DNA from: Actinobacteria bacterium 13_2_20CM_68_14
Lineage (GTDB): Bacteria; Actinomycetota; Thermoleophilia; Gaiellales; Gaiellaceae
Length of the DNA: 11,931 nucleotides
Direction of reading: 5' to 3'
Assembly: GCA_001914705.1 (NCBI GenBank)
Contig: MNDB01000047.1
Span: 1-11,931 of the forward strand
Under the pieces are notes generated by a model. The model ran no database searches. It saw only the letters and a list, made by a program, of their open reading frames with translations, and had not been told where the DNA came from. Of the stretch, positions 1 through 5,911 are shown piece by piece; the stretch's first letter is position 1, and every line of letters begins with the position of its first letter. The position numbers were made by a program, and so were the translations under genes.

Positions 1-967
1 AGAGCTGGCTCGCGTGAAACGGCATCGTGCTCGGCAGGTTCGTGTAGCCCAGGATCGTCACGCTTTCCCGGACGACGGCCTCGCCGGGCTCGGTCAGCTC
101 GCAGTTTCCGCCGGCCTCGGCGGCGAGGTCGACGATCACCGATCCCGGGCGCATCGCCGCGACCGCGGACGCCGGGATCAGCCGGGGCGCCGGTCGCCCG
201 GGCACGAGCGCGGTCGTGATCACGGCGTCGAACTCCGGCAGCCGCGCCTCGAGCGCCTTTTGCTGCCGTTGCTGCTCCTCCTCCGTCAACTCCCGTGCGT
301 AGCCGCCGGCCGTTTCTTCGCCGGTTACGCCTAGGTCGAGGAAGGTGGCCCCAAGACTCTCGACCTGCTCGCGCACGATCGGCCGCACGTCGAACCCGGA
401 GACGACCGCGCCGAGCCGCCGCGAAGTCGCGATTGCCTGGAGTCCGGCGACGCCGGCGCCGAGCACGAGCACCTTGGCCGGGGCGACCGTGCCGGCGGCC
501 GTCATCAGCATCGGGAAGAACTTCGGCAAGCGGTCGGCGGCGAGGACTGCCGCCTTGTAGCCGGACACCGTCGCCTGCGAGGACAGCGCGTCCATCGCCT
601 GCGCCCGGGTGATCCTGGGGATCGATTCCATCGCAAAGGCCACGACTCCGCGCTCGCTCAGACGGTCGATGCCCTCGCGATCGGTCAGCGGCTGCAGGAA
701 GCCGATCAGGATCTGGCTGTCTCGGAGCCGGGCCGCCTCGTCCGCCGAGGGGGACTGCACCTTGACCACGGCCTCGGCCGAGTACGCATTGTCGACGAGT
801 GCCGCACCCGCCTGCTCGTAGTCGGGATCCGGAAAGCTCGCCGCTTCACCGGCGCCGCGCTCGACCGCGACCTCGAAGCCTCCCCCGGCGAGCCGCTTGA
901 CCGTTTCGGGAACGAGCGCCACGCGCCGTTCGCCGGCAGCCGTCTCGCGAGGAACCCCGACCTTCAT
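1..967 (-). CDS. pntA: NAD(P) transhydrogenase alpha subunit, NAD-binding part (C-terminus cut by window edge)
   Basis: This is the NAD(H)-binding subunit of the membrane proton-translocating transhydrogenase, which moves hydride between NADH and NADP+. The visible 322 codons begin MKVGVPRET, the usual start of the alanine dehydrogenase/PNT family. Residues 119-135 (ITRAQAMDALSSQATVSGY) and 149-175 match the PntA family closely: FFPMLMTAAGT is followed by a Rossmann glycine motif GAGVAG at 170-175. The frame is still open at base 1, with NLPSTMPFHASQL at 310-322, so the C-terminus is missing. That PNT-type stretch argues for transhydrogenase rather than alanine dehydrogenase. Many actinobacteria split this protein into PntAA, PntAB and PntB, so further subunits probably lie to the left. 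No clear ribosome binding site precedes the ATG; a TAGAGT box lies 9 nt upstream. The gene is divergent from hisC. Confidence 0.93.
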   Translation of the reverse strand, partial: MKVGVPRETAAGERRVALVPETVKRLAGGGFEVAVERGAGEAASFPDPDYEQAGAALVDNAYSAEAVVKVQSPSADEAARLRDSQILIGFLQPLTDREGIDRLSERGVVAFAMESIPRITRAQAMDALSSQATVSGYKAAVLAADRLPKFFPMLMTAAGTVAPAKVLVLGAGVAGLQAIATSRRLGAVVSGFDVRPIVREQVESLGATFLDLGVTGEETAGGYARELTEEEQQRQQKALEARLPEFDAVITTALVPGRPAPRLIPASAVAAMRPGSVIVDLAAEAGGNCELTEPGEAVVRESVTILGYTNLPSTMPFHASQL

Positions 968-976
968 CCGCAGGCA

Positions 977-982
977 ACTCTA
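977..982 (-). promoter_or_regulatory. candidate -10 box for pntA
   Basis: On the minus strand the hexamer TAGAGT fits the actinobacterial TANNNT -10 pattern and ends 9 nt before the ATG at 967. Transcription would start at or just before the start codon, so the mRNA would be leaderless or nearly so, which fits the missing Shine-Dalgarno site. No convincing -35 element is visible. Assigned by pattern only. Confidence 0.4.
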
Positions 983-1052
983 AAGCCGCGCCCGGAAGCG
1001 GCCGTCGCACAACCGGCGCGAAGGCGTCACCCACCCGTACGCCGAACCGGAA

Positions 1053-1058
1053 TAAGCT
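1053..1058 (+). promoter_or_regulatory. candidate -10 box ahead of a hairpin in the hisC leader region
   Basis: TAAGCT fits TANNNT. A start site about 7-9 nt downstream would place the hairpin at 1067-1084 at the very 5' end of the transcript. No good -35 hexamer is seen. If it is real, hisC would have two promoters, this one and the box at 1228-1233. Confidence 0.2.
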
Positions 1059-1066
1059 CGACCCGA

Positions 1067-1084
1067 GGCGTCGCTTGCGACGCC
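1067..1084 (+). other. perfect short hairpin with CTTG loop
   Basis: GGCGTCG and CGACGCC form a perfect 7-bp stem closed by G-C around the tetraloop CTTG. G(CUUG)C is a known stable RNA tetraloop family. No T-run follows on either strand, so it is not a classical terminator. It lies in the otherwise gene-free space between pntA and hisC, just after a TANNNT box, and could be a 5' stabilising structure or a protein site. Confidence 0.4.
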
Positions 1085-1106
1085 GACCAGAAGAGGTCGT
1101 GCCGAC

Positions 1107-1175
1107 ATGGCGGCGCGACCGCTCAACCCGCTCTCGCGGCTTCGAGGGCGTGTGCGTGCCGGAGCGCACCCCTAG
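1107..1175 (+). CDS. possible 22-codon leader ORF upstream of hisC
   Basis: ATG at 1107 is preceded by a purine-rich AGAAGAGG at 1089-1096 with 10 nt spacing, and the frame runs 22 codons to TAG at 1173-1175. Five of the 22 residues are arginine (RLRGRVR in the middle) and there is a single histidine, so it does not look like a classical his attenuator peptide. It lies between the hairpin at 1067-1084 and the hisC start, in another frame from hisC. I do not recognise it, and in GC-rich DNA a frame this short can arise by chance. The rest of 968-1240 shows nothing else I can support. Confidence 0.2.
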   Translation: MAARPLNPLSRLRGRVRAGAHP

Positions 1176-1227
1176 GGCGGAGGGGGGCAGGGCGCACCTC
1201 AACAAAGGAACCGAACGCGAGCCGCAG

Positions 1228-1233
1228 TAAATT
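1228..1233 (+). promoter_or_regulatory. candidate -10 box for leaderless hisC
   Basis: TAAATT fits TANNNT and is followed by exactly 7 nt and then GTG at 1241. The same 7-nt spacing is seen at meaB, the rhodanese fusion and the lipoprotein gene. The box overlaps the TTG at 1232, which argues that GTG 1241, not TTG 1232, is the true start. AAGGAA at 1205-1210 lies 17 nt upstream in the -35 position but is a poor match, and it is too far from the start codon to act as a ribosome binding site. Confidence 0.55.
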
Positions 1234-1240
1234 GCGGGCT

Positions 1241-2389
1241 GTGGCCGGCACGAGCGAACAGCGCCTCGCCGAGATCGCCGACAGCTTCTTCCGACCCGCG
1301 GTTCGCGATCTCGTCCCGTACGAGCCGGGTAAGCCTGTGGAGGAGGTCCAGCGCGAGCTCGGGCTCGACCGGGTCGTCAAGCTCGCCTCGAACGAGGGGC
1401 CGTTCGGCCCCTTTCCGGCCGCGCTCGAGGCGATCGCGCGTTCTGCCCCCGAGCTGAACCGTTACCCCGACGGCGGTGCCTACCGCCTCCGGACCGCGCT
1501 GGCCGAGCTCCACGATCTCCGTTTCGAGGCGGTCGCCGTCGGCGCGGGCTCCGACGGGCTCGTCGACGGCCTGTCTCAGATCGCCCTCGACCCCGGGGAC
1601 GAGATCGTCTGCGGCTGGCCGTCGTTCCCGAGCTACGGCATCGACGCGCGCAAGCTCGGCGCGGTTCCGACGACAGTGCCGCTGCGTGACGACCGCTACG
1701 ACCTCGAGGCGATGCTCGGCGCGATCACGCCGCGGACGAAGCTCGTCTACGTCTGTCACCCGAACAACCCAACGGGGACGATGAACACCCGCGCCGAGCT
1801 CGACGCCTACTTCGACGGCATTCCCGACCACGTCCTCACCGTCCTCGACCAGGCGTACTTCGAGTACATCGACGACCCGGACTACGCCGACGGGATCGCG
1901 GAGTACCTGAAGGCGGGGCGCCGGATCGTCGTGCTGCGGACGTTCTCGAAGATCTTCGGGCTTGCCGGCCTTCGCGTCGGCTACGCGCTCGCGCCGCCCG
2001 CCGTCGTCACAGCGCTCGGCAAGGTGCGCCGCGCCTTCGACATCACGACCCCCGCACAGGAAGCCGCGCTCGCGAGCCTCGGCGACGCGCAGGAAGTCCG
2101 ACGCCGCCGCCTCGAGAACGCCGAGCAGAGAACGGAGGTCGAGCGAATCCTGCGCGAACACGGACTCGAGCCGGCCGGGCCGGCTGTCGCGAACTTCCTC
2201 TATTGCGACCTGGGCGAGAACTCGCGGCCCTTGTTCGAGCAGCTGCTGCGCGAGGGGGTGATCGTCCGACCGACACACGGCTTCGGCGGCCCGACGGCGA
2301 TCCGGGTGACGGTCGGCACCGCCGAGGAGAACGCCTTTCTCGCCCAGGCGCTCGACCGGGTTTCAGCGATGGCCGCCAAAGCCGGCTAG
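1241..2389 (+). CDS. hisC: histidinol-phosphate aminotransferase family protein
   Basis: A PLP-dependent class I/II aminotransferase of the HisC family, which converts imidazole-acetol phosphate plus glutamate to histidinol phosphate. Some close relatives act on phenylalanine or tyrosine instead. With GTG 1241 as start it is 382 residues, a little longer than typical HisC (about 350-370). Visible motifs are SNEGPFGP near 50-57 (the SNENPxGP-like substrate loop), RYPDGG at about 75-80, HPNNPTG at 173-179, D203 and Y206 (LDQAY) contacting the cofactor, TFSKIFGLAGLRVGY with the Schiff-base lysine K237 and phosphate-binding R245, and IRVTVGT with the carboxylate-binding R355. A TTG start at 1232 is possible but overlaps the -10 box. 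No other his genes are in the window, so the exact substrate is open. Confidence 0.88.
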   Translation: MAGTSEQRLAEIADSFFRPAVRDLVPYEPGKPVEEVQRELGLDRVVKLASNEGPFGPFPAALEAIARSAPELNRYPDGGAYRLRTALAELHDLRFEAVAVGAGSDGLVDGLSQIALDPGDEIVCGWPSFPSYGIDARKLGAVPTTVPLRDDRYDLEAMLGAITPRTKLVYVCHPNNPTGTMNTRAELDAYFDGIPDHVLTVLDQAYFEYIDDPDYADGIAEYLKAGRRIVVLRTFSKIFGLAGLRVGYALAPPAVVTALGKVRRAFDITTPAQEAALASLGDAQEVRRRRLENAEQRTEVERILREHGLEPAGPAVANFLYCDLGENSRPLFEQLLREGVIVRPTHGFGGPTAIRVTVGTAEENAFLAQALDRVSAMAAKAG

Positions 2390-2390
2390 T

Positions 2391-2415
2391 GGACTTGGCG
2401 GAAACCGCCTTGTCC
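2391..2415 (+). terminator. imperfect hairpin right after hisC, possible terminator
   Basis: One base after the hisC stop, GGAC/GTCC (outer 4 bp) and GGCGG/CCGCC (inner 5 bp) pair around an AAA loop, with a TT/TT internal loop between the two helices. It is followed by an A-run and a C-run, not a T-run, so it is not a canonical intrinsic terminator. Its position, in the 76-nt gap before a gene with its own candidate promoter, makes a termination or 3'-end role plausible. Confidence 0.35.
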
Positions 2416-2449
2416 GAAAAACCCCCCTTTCGGGTCGACACCACCCTGT

Positions 2450-2455
2450 TACCGT
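2450..2455 (+). promoter_or_regulatory. candidate -10 box for the MFS gene
   Basis: TACCGT fits TANNNT and ends 10 nt before the GTG at 2466. Between them lies GGAGG at 2459-2463, only 2 nt from the GTG, too close for a normal Shine-Dalgarno. The spacing is longer than the 7 nt seen at four other genes here, so this is weaker. Confidence 0.3.
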
Positions 2456-2465
2456 TTCGGAGGCC

Positions 2466-3767
2466 GTGAGCCGCCACCTGATCGGCCGCCGCCTCGGGCT
2501 ACTCGGGCGAGAGCCGGGCTTCCGCGCGCTGTTCCTGGCCACGCTCGGCTCGGGGCTCGGGACCTGGCTCGCCCTCGTTGCGCTGCAGATCGACGTGCTC
2601 AGGCGAACCCATTCGCCGCTGTGGATGAGCGCGCTGCTGATCGCGGACATCCTGCCAACGCTGCTCGTCGGGATCCTGGCGGCGCCGCTTGTCGACCGCC
2701 TCTCTCGCCGCGGCTTGATGATCGGCGCCGACCTCGTCCGCTTCGGCGTCTTCTGCGCGCTGCCCTTCGCGCCGAATGCGACCACGATCGTTGGGCTGGC
2801 GGCCGTGATCGGAATCGCGACCGGCTTCTTCCGGCCCGCGGTCTACGCGGGCCTGCCGAACCTCGTCGCGGACGAGGACCTGCCGCGGGCGAACTCGCTG
2901 CTCCAGATGATCGACAACTCGACTTGGGCAATCGGCTCCCTCGTCGGCGGCGCCCTCGTCGCAGCGCAGGGGCCGGACCTCGCCTACTGGATCAACGCAG
3001 CCACCTTCCTCGTGTCCGCCAGCCTGCTGGCGCAGATTCCGCGGCGGTTGCTTCAGGAGGCCAGGGCGGAGACACGCGGCCACTGGCGCGATCTCGCCGA
3101 CGGCCTGGTGCTCGTGCGCCGCTCGCGGGCGCTGCTGACGGTCTTGATCGCATGGAACGTCGGCATGGTCGCCAACGCCTTCGTCAACGTCGGCGAGCCG
3201 TTTCTCGCCACGGACTCCTTCTCCGCCGGCAGCTTCGGCCTCGGCCTGATGATGGGGTCCGCGGGGATCGGGCTCGCGGCCGGGGCGTACCTCGCGGGCT
3301 CGTGGATCGACGCGCGTGGGCTCGCGAACATCTATGGCGTCTCGCTCGGCCTGATGGCGCTCGGCGTCGCCGGCGCCGCCGCGTCGCCCAACGTCTGGGT
3401 CGCGGCGGTCTGCGTGATCGTCTCGGGGGCCGGCAACGGAGCCGCGATCGTCTGTAACGCGCTGCTCGTCCAGCGCGGGGCGCCGGACCGATTCCGCGGG
3501 AGAGCGTTCACGGTCCTGATGAGCTCGAACGTGACGTTTCTCGCGCTCGGCATGGTGCTCGCCGGCTGGCTGACCGAGGCGTTCGGCCCGCGCTGGGTCT
3601 GGGGCGGCGCCGCGATCCTCTCGACGGTCGCCGCAGTTGTCGGCTTCACGCTCGCCCGCGGCGCGGCGAAAGCGCCACGCCAGGCCGCCGAGCCGCCTCA
3701 GACACCACCGCTCGAGCCGGAGACCGCCATCGAGGCGCACGGCGGTGCGCGCCAGCGCGCGGTCTAG
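2466..3767 (+). CDS. MFS transporter, EntS-like exporter type
   Basis: A 433-residue inner-membrane transporter of the major facilitator superfamily, probably a drug or small-molecule exporter of the EntS (MFS_3) type. Hydrophobic segments fit 10-12 helices, with the first at about 20-42 and 53-76. The loop after helix 2 carries an MFS motif-A-like sequence (APLVDRLSRRGLMIGADLVR, 73-92). The stretch FFRPAVYAGLPNLVADEDLP followed by RANSLLQ (121-147) is typical of the EntS-type group. The cytosolic tail (about 400-433) is proline- and glutamate-rich and not conserved-looking. GTG 2466 is chosen because GREPGFRALFLATLGSG near residues 14-30 is the usual N-terminal pattern and no better start lies downstream. 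The substrate cannot be read from the sequence. It ends in TAG at 3765-3767, which is part of the candidate meaB -10 box. Confidence 0.85.
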   Translation: MSRHLIGRRLGLLGREPGFRALFLATLGSGLGTWLALVALQIDVLRRTHSPLWMSALLIADILPTLLVGILAAPLVDRLSRRGLMIGADLVRFGVFCALPFAPNATTIVGLAAVIGIATGFFRPAVYAGLPNLVADEDLPRANSLLQMIDNSTWAIGSLVGGALVAAQGPDLAYWINAATFLVSASLLAQIPRRLLQEARAETRGHWRDLADGLVLVRRSRALLTVLIAWNVGMVANAFVNVGEPFLATDSFSAGSFGLGLMMGSAGIGLAAGAYLAGSWIDARGLANIYGVSLGLMALGVAGAAASPNVWVAAVCVIVSGAGNGAAIVCNALLVQRGAPDRFRGRAFTVLMSSNVTFLALGMVLAGWLTEAFGPRWVWGGAAILSTVAAVVGFTLARGAAKAPRQAAEPPQTPPLEPETAIEAHGGARQRAV

Positions 3768-3770
3768 CAT
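3765..3770 (+). promoter_or_regulatory. candidate -10 box for leaderless meaB, overlapping the MFS stop
   Basis: TAGCAT fits TANNNT and is followed by exactly 7 nt (TCGGGAT) before ATG 3778. Its first three bases are the TAG stop of the MFS gene. No convincing Shine-Dalgarno lies in the 10-nt gap, so meaB is either expressed leaderless from here or by readthrough from upstream. Confidence 0.5.
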
Positions 3771-3777
3771 TCGGGAT

Positions 3778-4773
3778 ATGGCTGCCCGCCGCGACTTCAC
3801 GCGGGAGTCGCTCGCTGCGGGTGTCCGAGCGGGCGACAAGCGCGCTCTCGCGCGCGCGATCACGCTCGTCGAGAACTCGGACCCGCTCGCGTACGAGCTC
3901 GTTCGCGACGTCTACCCGGAAACGGGGCGCGCCTACGCGGTCGGGATCACGGGCCCTCCCGGCGTCGGCAAGTCGAGCCTGATCTCGTCGCTCGTCCGAC
4001 ACGTCCGCGAGGACGGCAAGACGGTCGGCGTCATCTCCGTCGACCCCTCGAGCCCCTTCTCGCAGGGGGCGCTGCTGGGCGACCGGATCCGTCTCTCCGA
4101 CCATTTCCTCGATCCCGAGGTGTTCATCCGCTCAATGGGGACCCGCGGACACCTCGGCGGCCTCGCGGAAGCGACGCTGCAGGCGCTGCTCGTACTCGAC
4201 GCCGCCGGCAAGGAGCTCGTCTTTCTCGAGACGGTCGGGGCCGGCCAAAGCGAGGTCGAGGTGATCGGGATCGCCGATACCGTCGTGCTCGTGCTGATGC
4301 CCGGCTCGGGCGACTCGATCCAGGCGCTGAAGGCTGGGATCATGGAGATCCCGGACGTGATCGCGATCAACAAGATGGATCACCCAGCGGCCAAGACGAT
4401 GCAGAGCGAGGTGCGGTCGATCCTCTCCCTCGACAAGGACCGTGCGTGGCGGCCTCCGATCGTCCTGACCGACGCGACGCGCGGGGAGAATGTGCCGAAG
4501 CTCTGGGAGCACATCGAAGCGCACCACGCCTTCCTCGTCGACGAGGGGCTCCTGGAGCAGCGGCGCCGCGAGCATCTCGCCGCCGAGGTGTTCGCAGTCG
4601 CATCGGCGCGCGCGAAGGTGTATCTCGAGCGCGCCGTCGCCGGGGATCCCGAGCTGCGCCGGTTGCTCGACGAGGTGCAGAGTCGAGAGCTCGACCCGCT
4701 CACGGCGGTTCGAGAGATCATTGACAAGGTGTTCCACCTTGGCGACGGAAACCACAGGCCCGACACTCACTGA
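3778..4773 (+). CDS. meaB: MeaB/ArgK family P-loop GTPase (methylmalonyl-CoA mutase chaperone)
   Basis: A cytoplasmic G3E-type GTPase of 331 residues, the normal MeaB length. MeaB gates cobalamin loading and protects B12-dependent methylmalonyl-CoA mutase; older annotations call the family ArgK or LAO/AO transport kinase. Motifs: Walker A GPPGVGKSS at 59-67 (K65, S66), VDPSSPFSQGALLGDRIR at 88-105, SMGTRGHLGGLAEAT at 119-133, ETVGAGQSEVEV at 151-162 and the guanine-specificity motif NKMD at 198-201, followed by a helical C-terminal dimerisation region. The ATG at 3778 is chosen because homologous sequence starts there; the frame is open further upstream, but that part is low-complexity Arg/Ser-rich sequence overlapping the MFS gene. 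No mutase gene is in the window. The 3' end overlaps ilvA by 35 nt. Confidence 0.93.
   Translation: MAARRDFTRESLAAGVRAGDKRALARAITLVENSDPLAYELVRDVYPETGRAYAVGITGPPGVGKSSLISSLVRHVREDGKTVGVISVDPSSPFSQGALLGDRIRLSDHFLDPEVFIRSMGTRGHLGGLAEATLQALLVLDAAGKELVFLETVGAGQSEVEVIGIADTVVLVLMPGSGDSIQALKAGIMEIPDVIAINKMDHPAAKTMQSEVRSILSLDKDRAWRPPIVLTDATRGENVPKLWEHIEAHHAFLVDEGLLEQRRREHLAAEVFAVASARAKVYLERAVAGDPELRRLLDEVQSRELDPLTAVREIIDKVFHLGDGNHRPDTH
4726..4731 (+). promoter_or_regulatory. ribosome binding site deciding the ilvA TTG start
   Basis: AAGGTG inside the 3' end of meaB lies 7 nt before the TTG at 4739. It is the only Shine-Dalgarno-like sequence near the beginning of the ilvA homology and supports TTG as start codon, with translation coupled to meaB. 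Confidence 0.5.
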
Positions 4774-5911
4774 GATCGAGACCGCTCGGCGCGGTCTCGC
4801 CAACGTCGCGCGCGCGACGCCGGTCTACGCGTCGGACACATTCTCGCGGCTTGCGGGGCGTGAGGTCGTCCTCAAGGCCGAGAACCTGCAGCGGACCGGC
4901 TCGTTCAAGGTTCGAGGCGCCGTTACGCGGATCGCCACCCTGACCGAATCGCAACGCGCCGCCGGAGTCGTCGCGGCGAGTGCGGGCAACCACGGCCAGG
5001 CGGTTGCGTGGGCGGCTCGCGAGGCCGGGATCCCGGCGGCGATCTTCGTCCCGCAGGACGCGCCGATGGCGAAGGTGGAGGCCTGCCGCAACTACTCGGC
5101 AGACACGGAGCTGGCCGGGCTGACCTTCGAGGAGGCGCTGGCCGCGGCGCTCGGGTACGCGGAGGAGACCGGCGCGACCTTCGTCCATCCCTACGAAGAC
5201 GAGGCGGTGATCGCCGGTCAGGGCACGATCGGGCTCGAGCTCGCCGAACAGGTTCCGCAGGCGGAGACGGTGCTGGTACCCGTGGGCGGCGGCGGGCTCG
5301 CATCCGGCATCGCGCTGGCGCTGCGGGCGATGAAGCCGGGGGTCCGCGTCGTCGGCGTCGAGATCCGGCGCGACCGATACACGATCGCCGACGGAATCGC
5401 GGTCAAGCAACCTGGCGAGCTCACCTCGGCGATCCTCGACAGCGTTCTCGACGAGATGATCACCGTCTCCGACGAGGAGATCAGCGAGGCGATCGTGCTC
5501 CTGCTCGAGCGCTCGAAATTCGTCGTCGAAGGCGCCGGGGCGGTTGGGGTTGCCGCGCTGATCGCCGGGCGCGCGGGCGGTTCAGGCCCGGCTGTCGCGC
5601 TGCTTTCAGGCGGGAACATCGATCCGACGATGCTGATCTCGGTGATGCGCCACGGCCTTACTGCCGCGGGCCGCTACCTCGTCGTCCGCACGCAACTCGC
5701 GGACCGGCCGGGCGAGCTGATCAAGCTGCTGTCCCTCGTGGCTGAAGAGCGCGGCAACGTGATCGCGGTCGAGCACCACCGCGAGGGGATGGATATCCCG
5801 GTCAGCGCGACCGAGGTCGAGCTGACGCTCGTGACCCGCGACGAGGAGCACTGCCGGCAGCTGCTCGCCGCGATGGCCGAGCACGGCTACACGCTCCAGC
5901 GGCTGGGGTAA
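4739..5911 (+). CDS. ilvA: threonine dehydratase (PLP) with C-terminal ACT domain
   Basis: Threonine ammonia-lyase of fold-type II, which deaminates threonine to 2-oxobutyrate, the first step to isoleucine and a source of propionyl-CoA. It is 390 residues from the TTG start. Motifs: LKAENLQRTGSFKVRGA at 45-61 with the Schiff-base lysine K57, SAGNHGQ at 81-87, VPVGGGGLASG at 180-190 binding the PLP phosphate, and SGGNID at 290-295. Residues about 312-388 (YLVVRTQLADRPGELIKLLS and onward) are one ACT domain, probably an allosteric amino-acid site. This TdcB-plus-ACT layout is common in actinobacteria and differs from the longer E. coli IlvA with two ACT-like repeats. The frame is open upstream of 4739, but that sequence is the shadow of meaB. 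The 35-nt overlap implies co-transcription with meaB. It ends at TAA 5909-5911, directly against the stop of the opposing gene. Confidence 0.93.
   Translation: MATETTGPTLTEIETARRGLANVARATPVYASDTFSRLAGREVVLKAENLQRTGSFKVRGAVTRIATLTESQRAAGVVAASAGNHGQAVAWAAREAGIPAAIFVPQDAPMAKVEACRNYSADTELAGLTFEEALAAALGYAEETGATFVHPYEDEAVIAGQGTIGLELAEQVPQAETVLVPVGGGGLASGIALALRAMKPGVRVVGVEIRRDRYTIADGIAVKQPGELTSAILDSVLDEMITVSDEEISEAIVLLLERSKFVVEGAGAVGVAALIAGRAGGSGPAVALLSGGNIDPTMLISVMRHGLTAAGRYLVVRTQLADRPGELIKLLSLVAEERGNVIAVEHHREGMDIPVSATEVELTLVTRDEEHCRQLLAAMAEHGYTLQRLG

Noticed and set aside
846..1205. Minus-strand 119-codon frame covering the pntA-hisC gap
   Set aside because: It overlaps the pntA start in another frame, and its Arg-rich translation matches nothing I recognise.
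1199..2278. Long open frame (359 codons) on the minus strand opposite hisC
   Set aside because: Its translation is Arg/Asp/Val-rich low-complexity without motifs, while the plus strand encodes a clear aminotransferase. It is a GC-rich antisense shadow.
3637..3777. Upstream extension of MeaB
   Set aside because: It is Arg/Ser-rich and overlaps the MFS 3' end; MeaB homology begins at ATG 3778, which also fits the -10 spacing.
2499..3863. 454-codon minus-strand open frame opposite the MFS gene
   Set aside because: The product is Arg/Asp-rich with no hydrophobic core or known domain; the plus-strand MFS protein explains the region.
4490..4738. Upstream extension of IlvA into meaB
   Set aside because: The translated part has no dehydratase similarity and is a frame shadow of MeaB; TTG 4739 with AAGGTG upstream is the better start.
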